A stretch of 48,378 bases of DNA from Bacillota bacterium (GTDB taxonomy: Bacteria > Bacillota > Clostridia > Oscillospirales > Ruminococcaceae), in NCBI GenBank assembly GCA_023429685.1, contig JAEZDF010000045.1:1-48378 (forward strand), written 5' to 3'. The position numbers and the translations under genes are program-made. The notes beneath the pieces are model-generated. The model was given only the letters and a program-made list of their open reading frames with translations. It was not told where the DNA came from and searched no databases. This document shows positions 1-7,792 of this stretch, piece after piece; the first letter of the stretch is position 1; each line of letters begins with the position of its first letter.

Positions 1-164
1 TTTTTCACATACTCTTTCATTGCCTTTTCCCTTAACGCAAGATGCTTGCTGTAGTATGCCAGTGCGTCCTGGTCTTTGGGATGCGTATCAAGGAACAGAT
101 TCGCTTCCAGCAGCGCAAAGTCACTGACCTGGATTCGCCTGAGAAGCATTGTCTTATTTTCCAC
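1..164 (-). CDS. cotJB: spore coat protein CotJB, 3' end cut by window edge
   Basis: The reading frame runs off the left edge, so only about the first 54 codons are present. The visible protein has the CotJB pattern: LLRRIQ, then FALLEANLFLDTHP, then DALAYYSKH. CotJB is a small structural component of the inner spore coat and is normally encoded between cotJA and the manganese-catalase-like cotJC, which would lie outside the window. I chose a GTG start at 164 because a very strong site, GAGGAGGT, lies 8 nt upstream; the ATG at 149, five codons later, has no ribosome site. The GTG start overlaps the end of cotJA, so the two are translationally coupled. The identification is confident; the start is likely. 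Confidence 0.85.
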   Translation of the reverse strand, partial: MENKTMLLRRIQVSDFALLEANLFLDTHPKDQDALAYYSKHLALREKAMKEYVK

Positions 165-366
165 GCGGTAAGACCTCCTCGCCTAAGAACGGCTTATCAA
201 GACTGGGGAAGATGGTTCCCCGTACAAACCCGACCTCTGGGTCGTACGGCTTTTCCCACGTTTGAAAAGCGACATATGCTATTGCATACGAGATAGGCTG
301 GTTGGTAAACGCATCGCATGAAATCGCAGCCAATGTTCCCTCTTCGCCATAGCTGTTTTTCATCAT
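154..366 (-). CDS. cotJA: spore coat-associated protein CotJA
   Basis: A 70-residue protein with the CotJA signature: a conserved YVAFQ-W block, then Y-PEVGFVRGTIFP, then LDKPFLGEE near the end. CotJA is a small coat component deposited on the forespore during sporulation and works with CotJB and CotJC. The open frame extends to 456, but the tandem ATG codons at 366 and 363 sit 5 to 8 nt behind GGAGGT, so the longer frame is not used; the preceding segment also contains an untranslated hairpin (396-423). The stop codon overlaps the cotJB start. In Bacillus the operon is transcribed by mother-cell sigma-E; I did not find a convincing sigma-E promoter here. Confidence 0.88.
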   Translation of the reverse strand: MMKNSYGEEGTLAAISCDAFTNQPISYAIAYVAFQTWEKPYDPEVGFVRGTIFPSLDKPFLGEEVLPRGK

Positions 367-395
367 GTTATACCTCCATCGCTTTTGATTGGATA

Positions 396-423
396 GTTTG
401 GGTAGGAAGTCCCCTACCCAAAC
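396..423 (-). promoter_or_regulatory. perfect hairpin in the cotJA leader
   Basis: GTTTGGGTAGG (396-406) and CCTACCCAAAC (413-423) form perfect 11-bp arms around a 6-nt loop, about 30 nt upstream of the cotJA start codon. There is no U-run on the minus strand after it, so it does not look like a terminator. It could stabilise the cotJ mRNA 5' end or be an operator; the sequence does not decide. Confidence 0.5.
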
Positions 424-505
424 CATCTTATGCGATGAAAAAGCACGCGGTGACATTTTAGGTCAAAGAAAGTCAAAGTCAAACAAATGCAGTACAACGG
501 CAAAA

Positions 506-548
506 TACCTCGGGATGGTTTTGCATAACGCCAAACCATCCCGGGGTA
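506..548 (-). terminator. rho-independent-type terminator after the dcw cluster
   Basis: Arms 506-521 and 533-548 pair over 16 bp with one mismatch on the minus strand (G-U on plus), around an 11-nt loop; on the minus strand the stem is followed by TTTTG. It sits 20 nt beyond the stop of the small membrane protein and ahead of cotJA, so it separates the division cluster from the cotJ operon. Confidence 0.65.
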
Positions 549-568
549 TTATCGTCGTGAAAAGAGTT

Positions 569-787
569 CTATTTTTTCTTAATAAGCGAAAGTACAACTC
601 GAACAGCGACAAGCAAAACAACGGCGCCAAGTGCTGCATACATAACAACCCGCAGTCCAAGCGGTGGGATATCGGGCAAGAACAGCGTGCGATTAACCGT
701 CTCGGCAAATAGAAGCGGCGCAAAGACCGCCGCAATCATCACTACCGCAAGTGCCGCTGCCAAAACCATGATTATTTTGCGTTTCAT
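569..787 (-). CDS. small two-helix membrane protein, unknown function
   Basis: A 72-residue protein I do not recognise. It has a basic start (MKRK), a hydrophobic helix at about residues 5-29, a short polar stretch ending in a PDIPPLGLR segment, a second helix at about 45-68, and a KKK C-terminus. This suggests two membrane spans with both ends in the cytoplasm. AAAGGTG lies about 11 nt before the ATG. It begins 58 bp after ftsZ on the same strand with no terminator between, so it is probably the last gene of the division cluster transcript. A role in division or wall synthesis would be inferred from position only. Confidence 0.55.
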   Translation of the reverse strand: MKRKIIMVLAAALAVVMIAAVFAPLLFAETVNRTLFLPDIPPLGLRVVMYAALGAVVLLVAVRVVLSLIKKK

Positions 788-845
788 TGCAATGTAAGCA
801 CCTTTCGTCCTTCAATGGCTATCTGCTCGATGCTACAAAGATGTC

Positions 846-1940
846 TTAATACTTCTTGTTGTTAAAAATCTTGAGCAGATCGATATAATCCTTGTCCTCT
901 TCCTCGGCTGCCTTTTCGTTGACGGGTGGCTCGGAGATGCCAGAAAAAGAGAAATCCATGACATGTTTTGTTACGGTTTGATTGTCAAACCCCGTCGCGA
1001 TTACGGTAATGCGCATCTCGTCGTCGAGTGAATCGTCAAACGCGGCACCCCAGATGATGTTTGCATCGGGATGTGCGGCGTTAGAGATCATTGTGGATGC
1101 ACGCTCTACCTCTTCCAGCTCAACATCCTTAGACGCCGTGATGTTAATAATAACGCCTCTTGCACCGTTGATGGAGGTCTCGAGCAACGGGCTTGAAATG
1201 GCAAGGGCGGCCGCTTGTTCTGCCTTATCCTTGCCTGCGGCACTGCCAACACCCATATGCGCATAGCCTGCGTCCTTCATGACCGTGCAAATATCCGCAA
1301 AATCGAGGTTTACAAGCCCGGGGACGTTAATGAGGTCGGATATGCTCTGCACGCCCTGACGCAGCACGTCATCCGCCGCGGTGAACGCGTTAAGCAAGGT
1401 TATCTTCTGCTGGGAGATCATCTTCAGACGCTCGTTTGGGATAACGACCAACGCATCCACACGCTCGCGAAGGTTTGCAATACCCTCCTCCGCCTGTTCC
1501 ATGCGGCGCTTGCCCTCAAAATCAAACGGCTTTGTAACAATGCCAACGGTCAGTATACCAAGGTCACGTGCAATCTCGGCGACAACAGGCGCAGCACCCG
1601 TGCCGGTGCCTCCACCCATGCCTGCGGTAATGAACACCATCTGTGTGCCTTTGAGCGCAGCGGCAATCTCTTCGCGGCTCTCTTCGGCTGCGCGTAAACC
1701 CTTTTCGGGGGAACCGCCCGCACCTCTGCCCTTGGTGAGTTTTTCACCAATCTGTATTTTGTGAGGAGCCAGTGAGCAGGACAATACCTGCTGGTCGGTG
1801 TTGATGGACAAAAACTCCACACTGCGCACACCGCCTTCAATCATACGATTCACTGCATTGCCGCCGCCGCCGCCGACACCCGCCACCTTTATGTTTACAA
1901 CTTTGTCGAAGTCCTCGCTGAATACAAACTTCATAGGCAT
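846..1940 (-). CDS. ftsZ: cell division GTPase FtsZ
   Basis: Tubulin-like GTPase that polymerises into the Z-ring at midcell and recruits the septal wall machinery. The protein, 364 residues from the chosen start, has the nucleotide-binding GVGGGGGNAVNRM near residue 21, the tubulin signature GGGTGTG at 109-115, and the T7 synergy loop NLDFAD that completes the neighbouring subunit's active site. A short acidic linker precedes the C-terminal tail YIDLLKIFNNKKY, which should bind membrane tethers. The open frame extends to 2036, but AGGGGG lies 7 nt before the ATG at 1940 (MPMKF), matching family starts. FtsA is not encoded in this cluster, so the tether is another protein such as SepF or an FtsA elsewhere. 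Confidence 0.97.
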   Translation of the reverse strand: MPMKFVFSEDFDKVVNIKVAGVGGGGGNAVNRMIEGGVRSVEFLSINTDQQVLSCSLAPHKIQIGEKLTKGRGAGGSPEKGLRAAEESREEIAAALKGTQMVFITAGMGGGTGTGAAPVVAEIARDLGILTVGIVTKPFDFEGKRRMEQAEEGIANLRERVDALVVIPNERLKMISQQKITLLNAFTAADDVLRQGVQSISDLINVPGLVNLDFADICTVMKDAGYAHMGVGSAAGKDKAEQAAALAISSPLLETSINGARGVIINITASKDVELEEVERASTMISNAAHPDANIIWGAAFDDSLDDEMRITVIATGFDNQTVTKHVMDFSFSGISEPPVNEKAAEEEDKDYIDLLKIFNNKKY

Positions 1941-2014
1941 AAAACGTCCCCCTAAAATACTTCTATCGAAACCCTGTGGATGGAAGCTGTTTATTATTGG
2001 ATGCTCTCTTATAT

Positions 2015-2043
2015 AATTTATCAGATTTTCAGCCAAAATACAA
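2015..2043 (-). promoter_or_regulatory. possible promoter for ftsZ
   Basis: TTGTAT (2038-2043), a 17-nt spacer and TAAATT (2015-2020) lie in the 163-bp gap before ftsZ. The fit to sigma-A is moderate. A separate ftsZ promoter would let FtsZ level be set apart from the rest of the cluster. Confidence 0.35.
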
Positions 2044-2103
2044 CATCTTGACGATTAAATCTGCAAATTGCGATAGATTGTCTACCATATATACGATATT
2101 ATT

Positions 2104-2985
2104 CTACTCTATTTGTCCTGCCGCTTGACTTGCGTCACTATTGTCTGCCTCCGGCTGCTCCTGCGAAGCGGATTCGGTTGCAGATGACCCCTCTGGTGGA
2201 ACCTGCATCGACGGCAATACGCTCACACTAAGGCTTGTCTCTCCATCAATCGCCTGTGCGTTTACAACCATTCCCGCATAAGCCCCCTGCGCTTGATACT
2301 GGCTGATAATCTCGCTTACAAACTCGAGCTTATACTCAAGATTGCTAGGTCCACCGAGCAAAACGGTATTGTTGTTTTCACATAGTAGTCGAAGGTTGGA
2401 AATGTCGTCAATCTCGATTTCCGTGACACCGGGTATCGTAAACTGATTAAGCGCCGCAAACAGGTTTTTTAGAATGGTTAAGTCTTCTTCGTTTTCTGTC
2501 TCAATATCCTCTCCCGCGGTCGGTTTTGTCAGTTCTAGTCCTGTGATGACGGGAGCATTCGCGTCGGGGGTTGGGCATTCGGGTTGAAGCACCTTGTAGT
2601 TGTCACTGAGCAACACATAGCTGCCGTTGTGATAAACCGAGGCAATTACCTTCGCTTCTTCTACCGATAAGACGACGGTGTCTGGAAGCTCAAACCGCAG
2701 CTGCGCGTTGCCTATGTAGCTGAGCATGCGCTGTATCTCGCCATTCACGGCACTCGGCTTAATCTTAAACATACTCGAGCCGATTTCAAGACCGCTTGCC
2801 GCAATGATCTCCCCCGTCTGATAACGGGTTGTGCCCTCGACAGTTATATTTTTAATGCGGATAAGCTTGTACGAAAGTACAATAAGCAGGACAGTCATAA
2901 CCACGATAACAGGCAGCACATAATGCACTGCACTTTTTTTGCGCCTGCGCCGATTACCTGTTCTGCCTTTTGCTGTACTACCCAT
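2104..2985 (-). CDS. divIB: division protein FtsQ/DivIB with POTRA domain
   Basis: Bitopic membrane protein of the divisome; with FtsL and DivIC it links the Z-ring to septal peptidoglycan synthesis. The 293 residues show a short basic cytoplasmic tail (RRRRKK), one membrane helix at about 22-42, a POTRA domain beginning at about 43 (IKNITVEG), and the beta domain to about 245. The C-terminus is a low-complexity, acidic Ser/Glu/Gln tail of about 40 residues, probably disordered outside the membrane. The start is the ATG at 2985; its ribosome site is weak. It lies between murA and ftsZ, the usual divIB position. Confidence 0.88.
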   Translation of the reverse strand: MGSTAKGRTGNRRRRKKSAVHYVLPVIVVMTVLLIVLSYKLIRIKNITVEGTTRYQTGEIIAASGLEIGSSMFKIKPSAVNGEIQRMLSYIGNAQLRFELPDTVVLSVEEAKVIASVYHNGSYVLLSDNYKVLQPECPTPDANAPVITGLELTKPTAGEDIETENEEDLTILKNLFAALNQFTIPGVTEIEIDDISNLRLLCENNNTVLLGGPSNLEYKLEFVSEIISQYQAQGAYAGMVVNAQAIDGETSLSVSVLPSMQVPPEGSSATESASQEQPEADNSDASQAAGQIE

Positions 2986-3034
2986 GGCTTAGCCCTACGC
3001 CTTTCCGCTGCCTTTGTTTTTCCTCGGCAATCAT

Positions 3035-4294
3035 TTATTCGTCAACCCTAATTACACGAGCACCCAGTGCCTTGAGGGTATCCTCCATCCGTTCGTAACC
3101 GCGGTCGATGTGCCGCACACCGTTAATCTCGGTAACACCCTCCGCCGCCAATGCCGCGACCACAAGAGCCGCCCCACCGCGAAGGTCGGTACAATCCACG
3201 CTTGCGCTGTAAAGTGCGGGAACGCCCTCTACAACGGCTACCCTACCCTCCAGCTTTATCTTTGCGCCCAACCGCGTCAGTTCCGCGACGTGCTTAAAGC
3301 GGTTTTCAAAGATATTCTCCACAAAGATGCTTGCCCCGTCAGCGATTGTTGCCACTGCCATAATCGGAGCCTGCGCATCGGTGGGAAACCCCGGATACGG
3401 CATTGTTCGAACGGTTTGAATCGCCTTGGGGCGGGCGCTGTTTTTCAGATAGATGCTGTTGTTTGACAAGATCAGTTTACAACCAGCCTGCTCCAACACC
3501 GGCAAGATGGCACCAATATGGCGAGACTGCATGCCCTTTAGTAATATCTCGCCTTTTGTGACGGTTGCCGCACAAAGAAAGGTCGCGGCGACAATGCGAT
3601 CCGGAATTACCTCGTGGGCGGCTGCGCGCAGCTCATGAACGCCACTGATATAGATTGTGCTCTCGCCTGCCCCTCTAATCTTTGCACCGCAGGCGTTAAG
3701 GTAGTTGGCAAGGTCAACAATCTCCGGCTCTCTAGCCGCATTGGATATGGATGTCTCCCCCTTTGCAAGGGTTGCAGCTATCATAACGTTCTCTGTCGCC
3801 CCAACACTTGGGAACGACAGGGCGATGTGTGCACCGGTAAGCCCGTTTGGCAGCGAACAGTCGATATACCCGTGATCTTCCACAATCTCCGCACCCAGAC
3901 GTTTTAACCCGTAGATGTGCAGGTCAATTGGACGCGGACCGAGCTCGCAGCCTCCGGGGAAAGAGATTCGTGCTCTGCCTGTTTTGGCTAAGATTGCGCC
4001 TAAAAACACAATGGAGGAGCGCATCTCGCGCATGAGATGGGTTGGGATGTCACTTTTGGACAAGCCGGCGGTACGTATGGTAGTAACATGACCGTCAGTT
4101 GTTGTGTTGCAACCGAGATAATCGATGATATTACGGGCAGCGTCGATATCAGATAGGTCGGGGCAGTTGCCAATGACGCTTTCGCCGCTGCACATGATGC
4201 TTGCAGCAAGAATGGGAAGCGCACTGTTCTTAGCCCCTTGAACCTTGATTTCGCCGGCAATCTTTTCTCCGCCCTCAATCAAGTATTTATTCAT
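3035..4294 (-). CDS. murA: UDP-GlcNAc 1-carboxyvinyltransferase (dcw copy)
   Basis: Cytoplasmic enzyme for the first committed step of peptidoglycan synthesis, transferring enolpyruvate from phosphoenolpyruvate to UDP-N-acetylglucosamine. The protein has 419 residues, as usual. The substrate-binding GAKNSAL holds Lys22-Asn23, and the catalytic cysteine is Cys116 in PGGCELGPRPIDLH, so the fosfomycin target residue is present. I chose ATG 4294 with AGGGGT 8 nt upstream rather than the ATG at 4312. It occupies the position often held by murB in Firmicute clusters. A second murA lies at 33182-34468; the two differ clearly in sequence and are paralogues rather than a recent duplication. Confidence 0.95.
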   Translation of the reverse strand: MNKYLIEGGEKIAGEIKVQGAKNSALPILAASIMCSGESVIGNCPDLSDIDAARNIIDYLGCNTTTDGHVTTIRTAGLSKSDIPTHLMREMRSSIVFLGAILAKTGRARISFPGGCELGPRPIDLHIYGLKRLGAEIVEDHGYIDCSLPNGLTGAHIALSFPSVGATENVMIAATLAKGETSISNAAREPEIVDLANYLNACGAKIRGAGESTIYISGVHELRAAAHEVIPDRIVAATFLCAATVTKGEILLKGMQSRHIGAILPVLEQAGCKLILSNNSIYLKNSARPKAIQTVRTMPYPGFPTDAQAPIMAVATIADGASIFVENIFENRFKHVAELTRLGAKIKLEGRVAVVEGVPALYSASVDCTDLRGGAALVVAALAAEGVTEINGVRHIDRGYERMEDTLKALGARVIRVDE

Positions 4295-4425
4295 GTCTTT
4301 GCACCCCTTCAAATAAGCAGAGCAAAGGGATGGGCGCCTGCAAAAGCATTTGCATTTGCAGTAACTTCTCCCTCACAAGCCATACTATGCTTACCTTATC
4401 GGGATTGTGAAAGAACGGATATTTA

Positions 4426-5550
4426 CTATAAAAGTTGCTTAATCTCGCGGTAAATACGATCGTTTGCGTCCACGATTGCAAGCTGCGCCGCAGCCGCGGA
4501 TAGCGCTAGCAGCCTGTCCGGGTGGGTAATCAGTTCCTCCACCGATTGGATTAAACGTCCGCCGGATAGCTGTGCCTCTTCGATAACAACCGCCGCATTG
4601 CTGCGGGCAAGCACCATTGCGTTGTGGTACTGGTGGTTTTCGGTGACGTTGGGGGATGGAATTAGGATGGATGCCTTGCCTGATGCCTGAATCTCACTCA
4701 GAGTAATCGCGCCGGCGCGAGAGATAACAAGGTCGGCCGCCGCGTTGCAACGGGGCATATCGTCTATGTATTCGCGCACCATAATCTGCGGATTGTCGGC
4801 AAGTTTGACGCCGCGCTCAGAAAGCAACGCCATAAACGAATCGTACCCTTTTTTGCCGGTACCGTGGATGTGGTATACGGGTTTGTCTTTGTGATTGCTG
4901 TGCCATGCCATTAAATCGGCGACCGACTCATTGATGGCGCGTGCCCCCAGACTGCCCCCAAACGACAGGATGCAGGGGCGGTCATCAAAGCCGAGCTCCG
5001 TTCTTGCCTTGTCCTTTTTATAAAAGATAATCTCCTCGCGGATGGGATTGCCCGTAACTACGAACTCCGCTCTGGGTGAAAGGTGCTTCTTTGCCTCCTC
5101 CACCGCGAGCAATACCTTGTCCACATGTTTTGAAACCAGCTTTGTGGTCATGCCGGGGAAGGCATTTTGTTCGTGGGTTAGTGTCTTAATGCCCATTGCG
5201 GCAGCCTGTATGATAACGGGGGCACTGACGTACCCACCTGTGCCAAGCACCAAATCGGGAGCAAAGTCGGCGAGAATTTTCCCCGCTTCTTTTCTTGCGG
5301 TATACAGCTGCATGATGGCATTCACGTTCTTTTTAATTGCACCAAGCCTTGTGCTGCGCACGATACCCCGTGCATGAATGCCCGCAAACGCAAAGCCCTG
5401 TGCGGGCACGAGCTGTGCCTCCATGCCATTTTGGTTTCCAATGTATAGAATCTTCGCCTGCGGTTCTCTGCTGCGCAGGTAGCCCGCAACCGCAAGCGCG
5501 GGGTTAATATGTCCGGCTGTTCCTCCGCCGGTAAAGATAACGCGCATCAT
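4426..5550 (-). CDS. murG: lipid II synthase MurG
   Basis: Peripheral membrane glycosyltransferase (GT28/GT-B) that adds N-acetylglucosamine to lipid I, making lipid II on the inner membrane face. The N-terminal loop GGGTAGHINPALA (about residue 8), the second glycine-rich loop GGSLGARAIN and the UDP-GlcNAc region ISRAGAITLSEI with NHQYHNA are all recognisable; 374 residues is family-typical. The start is one of two adjacent ATGs (5550 or 5547) with AAAGGA upstream. It is 31 bp after ftsW. A 130-bp non-coding gap separates it from murA; I see only a small imperfect palindrome there. Confidence 0.96.
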   Translation of the reverse strand: MMRVIFTGGGTAGHINPALAVAGYLRSREPQAKILYIGNQNGMEAQLVPAQGFAFAGIHARGIVRSTRLGAIKKNVNAIMQLYTARKEAGKILADFAPDLVLGTGGYVSAPVIIQAAAMGIKTLTHEQNAFPGMTTKLVSKHVDKVLLAVEEAKKHLSPRAEFVVTGNPIREEIIFYKKDKARTELGFDDRPCILSFGGSLGARAINESVADLMAWHSNHKDKPVYHIHGTGKKGYDSFMALLSERGVKLADNPQIMVREYIDDMPRCNAAADLVISRAGAITLSEIQASGKASILIPSPNVTENHQYHNAMVLARSNAAVVIEEAQLSGGRLIQSVEELITHPDRLLALSAAAAQLAIVDANDRIYREIKQLL

Positions 5551-5581
5551 TTATGTTCCTTTCCGGGTTTTTTGACCTTGG

Positions 5582-6715
5582 TTACACCTTCTCCATCACG
5601 GAGAATCGCGAAACCGATAGCACAACACCCATTTGGCACAACAGCATAACAAGGGACGATCCGCCATAGCTGAAAAACGGCAAGCTGATGCCCGTGTTGG
5701 GGATGGTGCCTGTGACCACCGCAATATTAAGGATTGCCTGCACACCGATCTGCGTGGTAAGCCCCATGGCAAGCAGCGAACCAAACCGGTCACGCGCGCG
5801 CATTGCGATAACAAAACCGCGCCAGACAAAGAGCGCAAATAGAATGATGATAAACGTTGCGCCGATAAAACCAAGCTCCTCGCAGATGATAGAGAAGATA
5901 AAATCGTTTTGCGGCTCGGGCACATACAGGTACTTCTGGCGGGAGTTGCCCAGTCCCTGCCCGAGCAGCCCACCCGAACCAATGGCATACAACGACTGCA
6001 GGATCTGGTGACCCGAGTCGGTCGGGTCGATGGTGGGGTCTAACCAAATCTGTATTCGCTCTATTGCATAACCCATCTTGTTGGTCAGCGCAATGTACGC
6101 AACCGCAAGCGCGGCACCCGCAGAACCAAACAGAACAAACCAGCGAAGCTTTACACCGCCAATAAACATGATAACGGCACCCAAAATGGTGATTAGAATC
6201 GTGCCGGAAAGGTGTTTTTCTAAAAATACCAGCACCACGACCGGTCCTAAAAACGCAAAGCACAGCAAAAATCCATTTACGAATTTGTCCATCTGTTGGC
6301 CTTTGTGCGCAATAACGTGAGAGAGGATGAGCACAACCCCAAACTTCGCAATCTCCGACGGCTGAAACTGGATACCGAATAACACAACCCAACGATGCGT
6401 TCCCTTTATGGATGGAGAAAAAAGCGCAAATATCAGCAGCGCGATTACGATAACATAGACAATCACCGCAAGGTGGTGCAGTAGATGGTAGTCAAAGTAC
6501 GAGATAAAGAACATCAGCGCGACACCCATCAGCGAGAACAGCACCTGACTTTTGATAAAGATATAGCTGTCGCCATAATAGTACAGCGCGTAGGCATAGC
6601 TTGAGGAGAACAACATAATAAGCCCCATGCCGAGCAGCGCCAAGGTGAGCAGGAAGAAGGTGATGTCCATGCCGCCCTTGGGAAAGCGCAGCATCGATTT
6701 AATACTAGACTTCAA
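5582..6715 (-). CDS. ftsW: SEDS glycosyltransferase FtsW/SpoVE
   Basis: Polytopic membrane peptidoglycan polymerase that works with a class B PBP to build septal wall from lipid II. The 377 residues carry about ten membrane helices; the SEDS markers are the QPSEIAKFG motif near residue 117, the large extracellular loop with WLDPTIDP and GHQILQS, the ENDF-like PQNDFIFSIICEELGF segment, and NTGISLPFFSYGG near the end. The start is a TTG at 6715 with AGGGGT 10 nt upstream; the in-frame ATG seven codons later has no ribosome site. Sequence alone does not separate vegetative FtsW from sporulation SpoVE; it is the only SEDS protein in the window. murD, often found just upstream, is absent. Confidence 0.95.
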   Translation of the reverse strand: MKSSIKSMLRFPKGGMDITFFLLTLALLGMGLIMLFSSSYAYALYYYGDSYIFIKSQVLFSLMGVALMFFISYFDYHLLHHLAVIVYVIVIALLIFALFSPSIKGTHRWVVLFGIQFQPSEIAKFGVVLILSHVIAHKGQQMDKFVNGFLLCFAFLGPVVVLVFLEKHLSGTILITILGAVIMFIGGVKLRWFVLFGSAGAALAVAYIALTNKMGYAIERIQIWLDPTIDPTDSGHQILQSLYAIGSGGLLGQGLGNSRQKYLYVPEPQNDFIFSIICEELGFIGATFIIILFALFVWRGFVIAMRARDRFGSLLAMGLTTQIGVQAILNIAVVTGTIPNTGISLPFFSYGGSSLVMLLCQMGVVLSVSRFSVMEKV

Positions 6716-6751
6716 TCAGGACACACCCCTATTCCGTACAAAATTACCCTG

Positions 6752-7762
6752 TTACACGAGTGTTAACGCCCATAGTGCAAGCGCACCACCAACCACACCG
6801 ACCAGAGTAAAGGACATTACAATCTTCACTTCACTAAAGCCGGACATTTCATAGTGGTGATGGATCGGGCTCATCTTAAACACCCTTTTTTTCGTCAGCT
6901 TAAAGCTGATAACCTGAATGACAACCGACAACGCTTCAAGGATATAAACAATCCCCGCAAGTGCCAAAAATGCGGGCATATTGATGCCAAAGCTGATGGC
7001 AACCACCGCCCCGCCCAAAAACATCGAGCCAGTATCGCCCATAAACACCTTTGCGGGGTGAAAATTCCATACAAGAAAGCCGATACACGCCGCCGCGAGT
7101 GCTACGGCAAAGATTCCCTGCTTATACTGCCCGAGCATTGCGCACATCAGCATGAGTGAGACGCCGCACACAAAGGTAAGCGATGCGCACAGTCCATCAA
7201 TGCCATCGGAAAGGTTGACGGCGTTGACCATGAAGTAGATGACGAGCACCGAGAATGGGTAGTAGAACAGGCCCATATTCCAAGCCCCTAAGAACGGGAC
7301 AATCATGGTGGTCGTGCGGTCGCCGGCAAGGTACAGGGTAAGTAGGTATAGTATTGCCGCAAGTATCTGCATTATTGTTTTTTGAGAAGCGGTAAGCCCA
7401 AGATTTCTCTTTTTAACCACCTTAATATAATCGTCGGTGAAACCGATAAAGCCGTTTGCAAGCGCAAGCAGCACCCCTGCTGCCAGCTTGATGTTGTCAA
7501 GGCGCGCGGTGACTTCTTGCGTTGTATCGCGAAAATAAGAGAGTGCAAACAACCCCGCCATAAGACCCGCAAGGGTACCGATGATAAACATAATGCCGCC
7601 CATGGTGGGTGTACCCTGCTTGTTCTTGTGCCATGTGGGTCCAATCTCTTTAATGGTCTGCCCGTAGCGCAGCTTGGTTAAATACGGAATCAAACCGCGT
7701 CCTACGAATGCGGTGACTACGAAGGCAACCAGTGCCGTTACAATCGTTGCTGTCGAGTTCAT
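6752..7762 (-). CDS. mraY: phospho-MurNAc-pentapeptide transferase MraY
   Basis: Integral membrane enzyme that transfers phospho-MurNAc-pentapeptide from UDP to undecaprenyl phosphate, making lipid I. The sequence shows the family motifs: a first-loop TPTMGG, the Mg-binding DD in FTDDYIKVVKKRN, NLSDGIDGL, GDTGSMFLGG, and the MSPIHHHYE loop. It has about ten helices over 336 residues. I chose ATG 7762, with AAAGGA 10 nt upstream; the TTG two codons earlier is too close to that site. It lies between murF and ftsW. Confidence 0.96.
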   Translation of the reverse strand: MNSTATIVTALVAFVVTAFVGRGLIPYLTKLRYGQTIKEIGPTWHKNKQGTPTMGGIMFIIGTLAGLMAGLFALSYFRDTTQEVTARLDNIKLAAGVLLALANGFIGFTDDYIKVVKKRNLGLTASQKTIMQILAAILYLLTLYLAGDRTTTMIVPFLGAWNMGLFYYPFSVLVIYFMVNAVNLSDGIDGLCASLTFVCGVSLMLMCAMLGQYKQGIFAVALAAACIGFLVWNFHPAKVFMGDTGSMFLGGAVVAISFGINMPAFLALAGIVYILEALSVVIQVISFKLTKKRVFKMSPIHHHYEMSGFSEVKIVMSFTLVGVVGGALALWALTLV

Positions 7763-7792
7763 TTGCAAAACATCCTTTTAATAAAACTGGGG

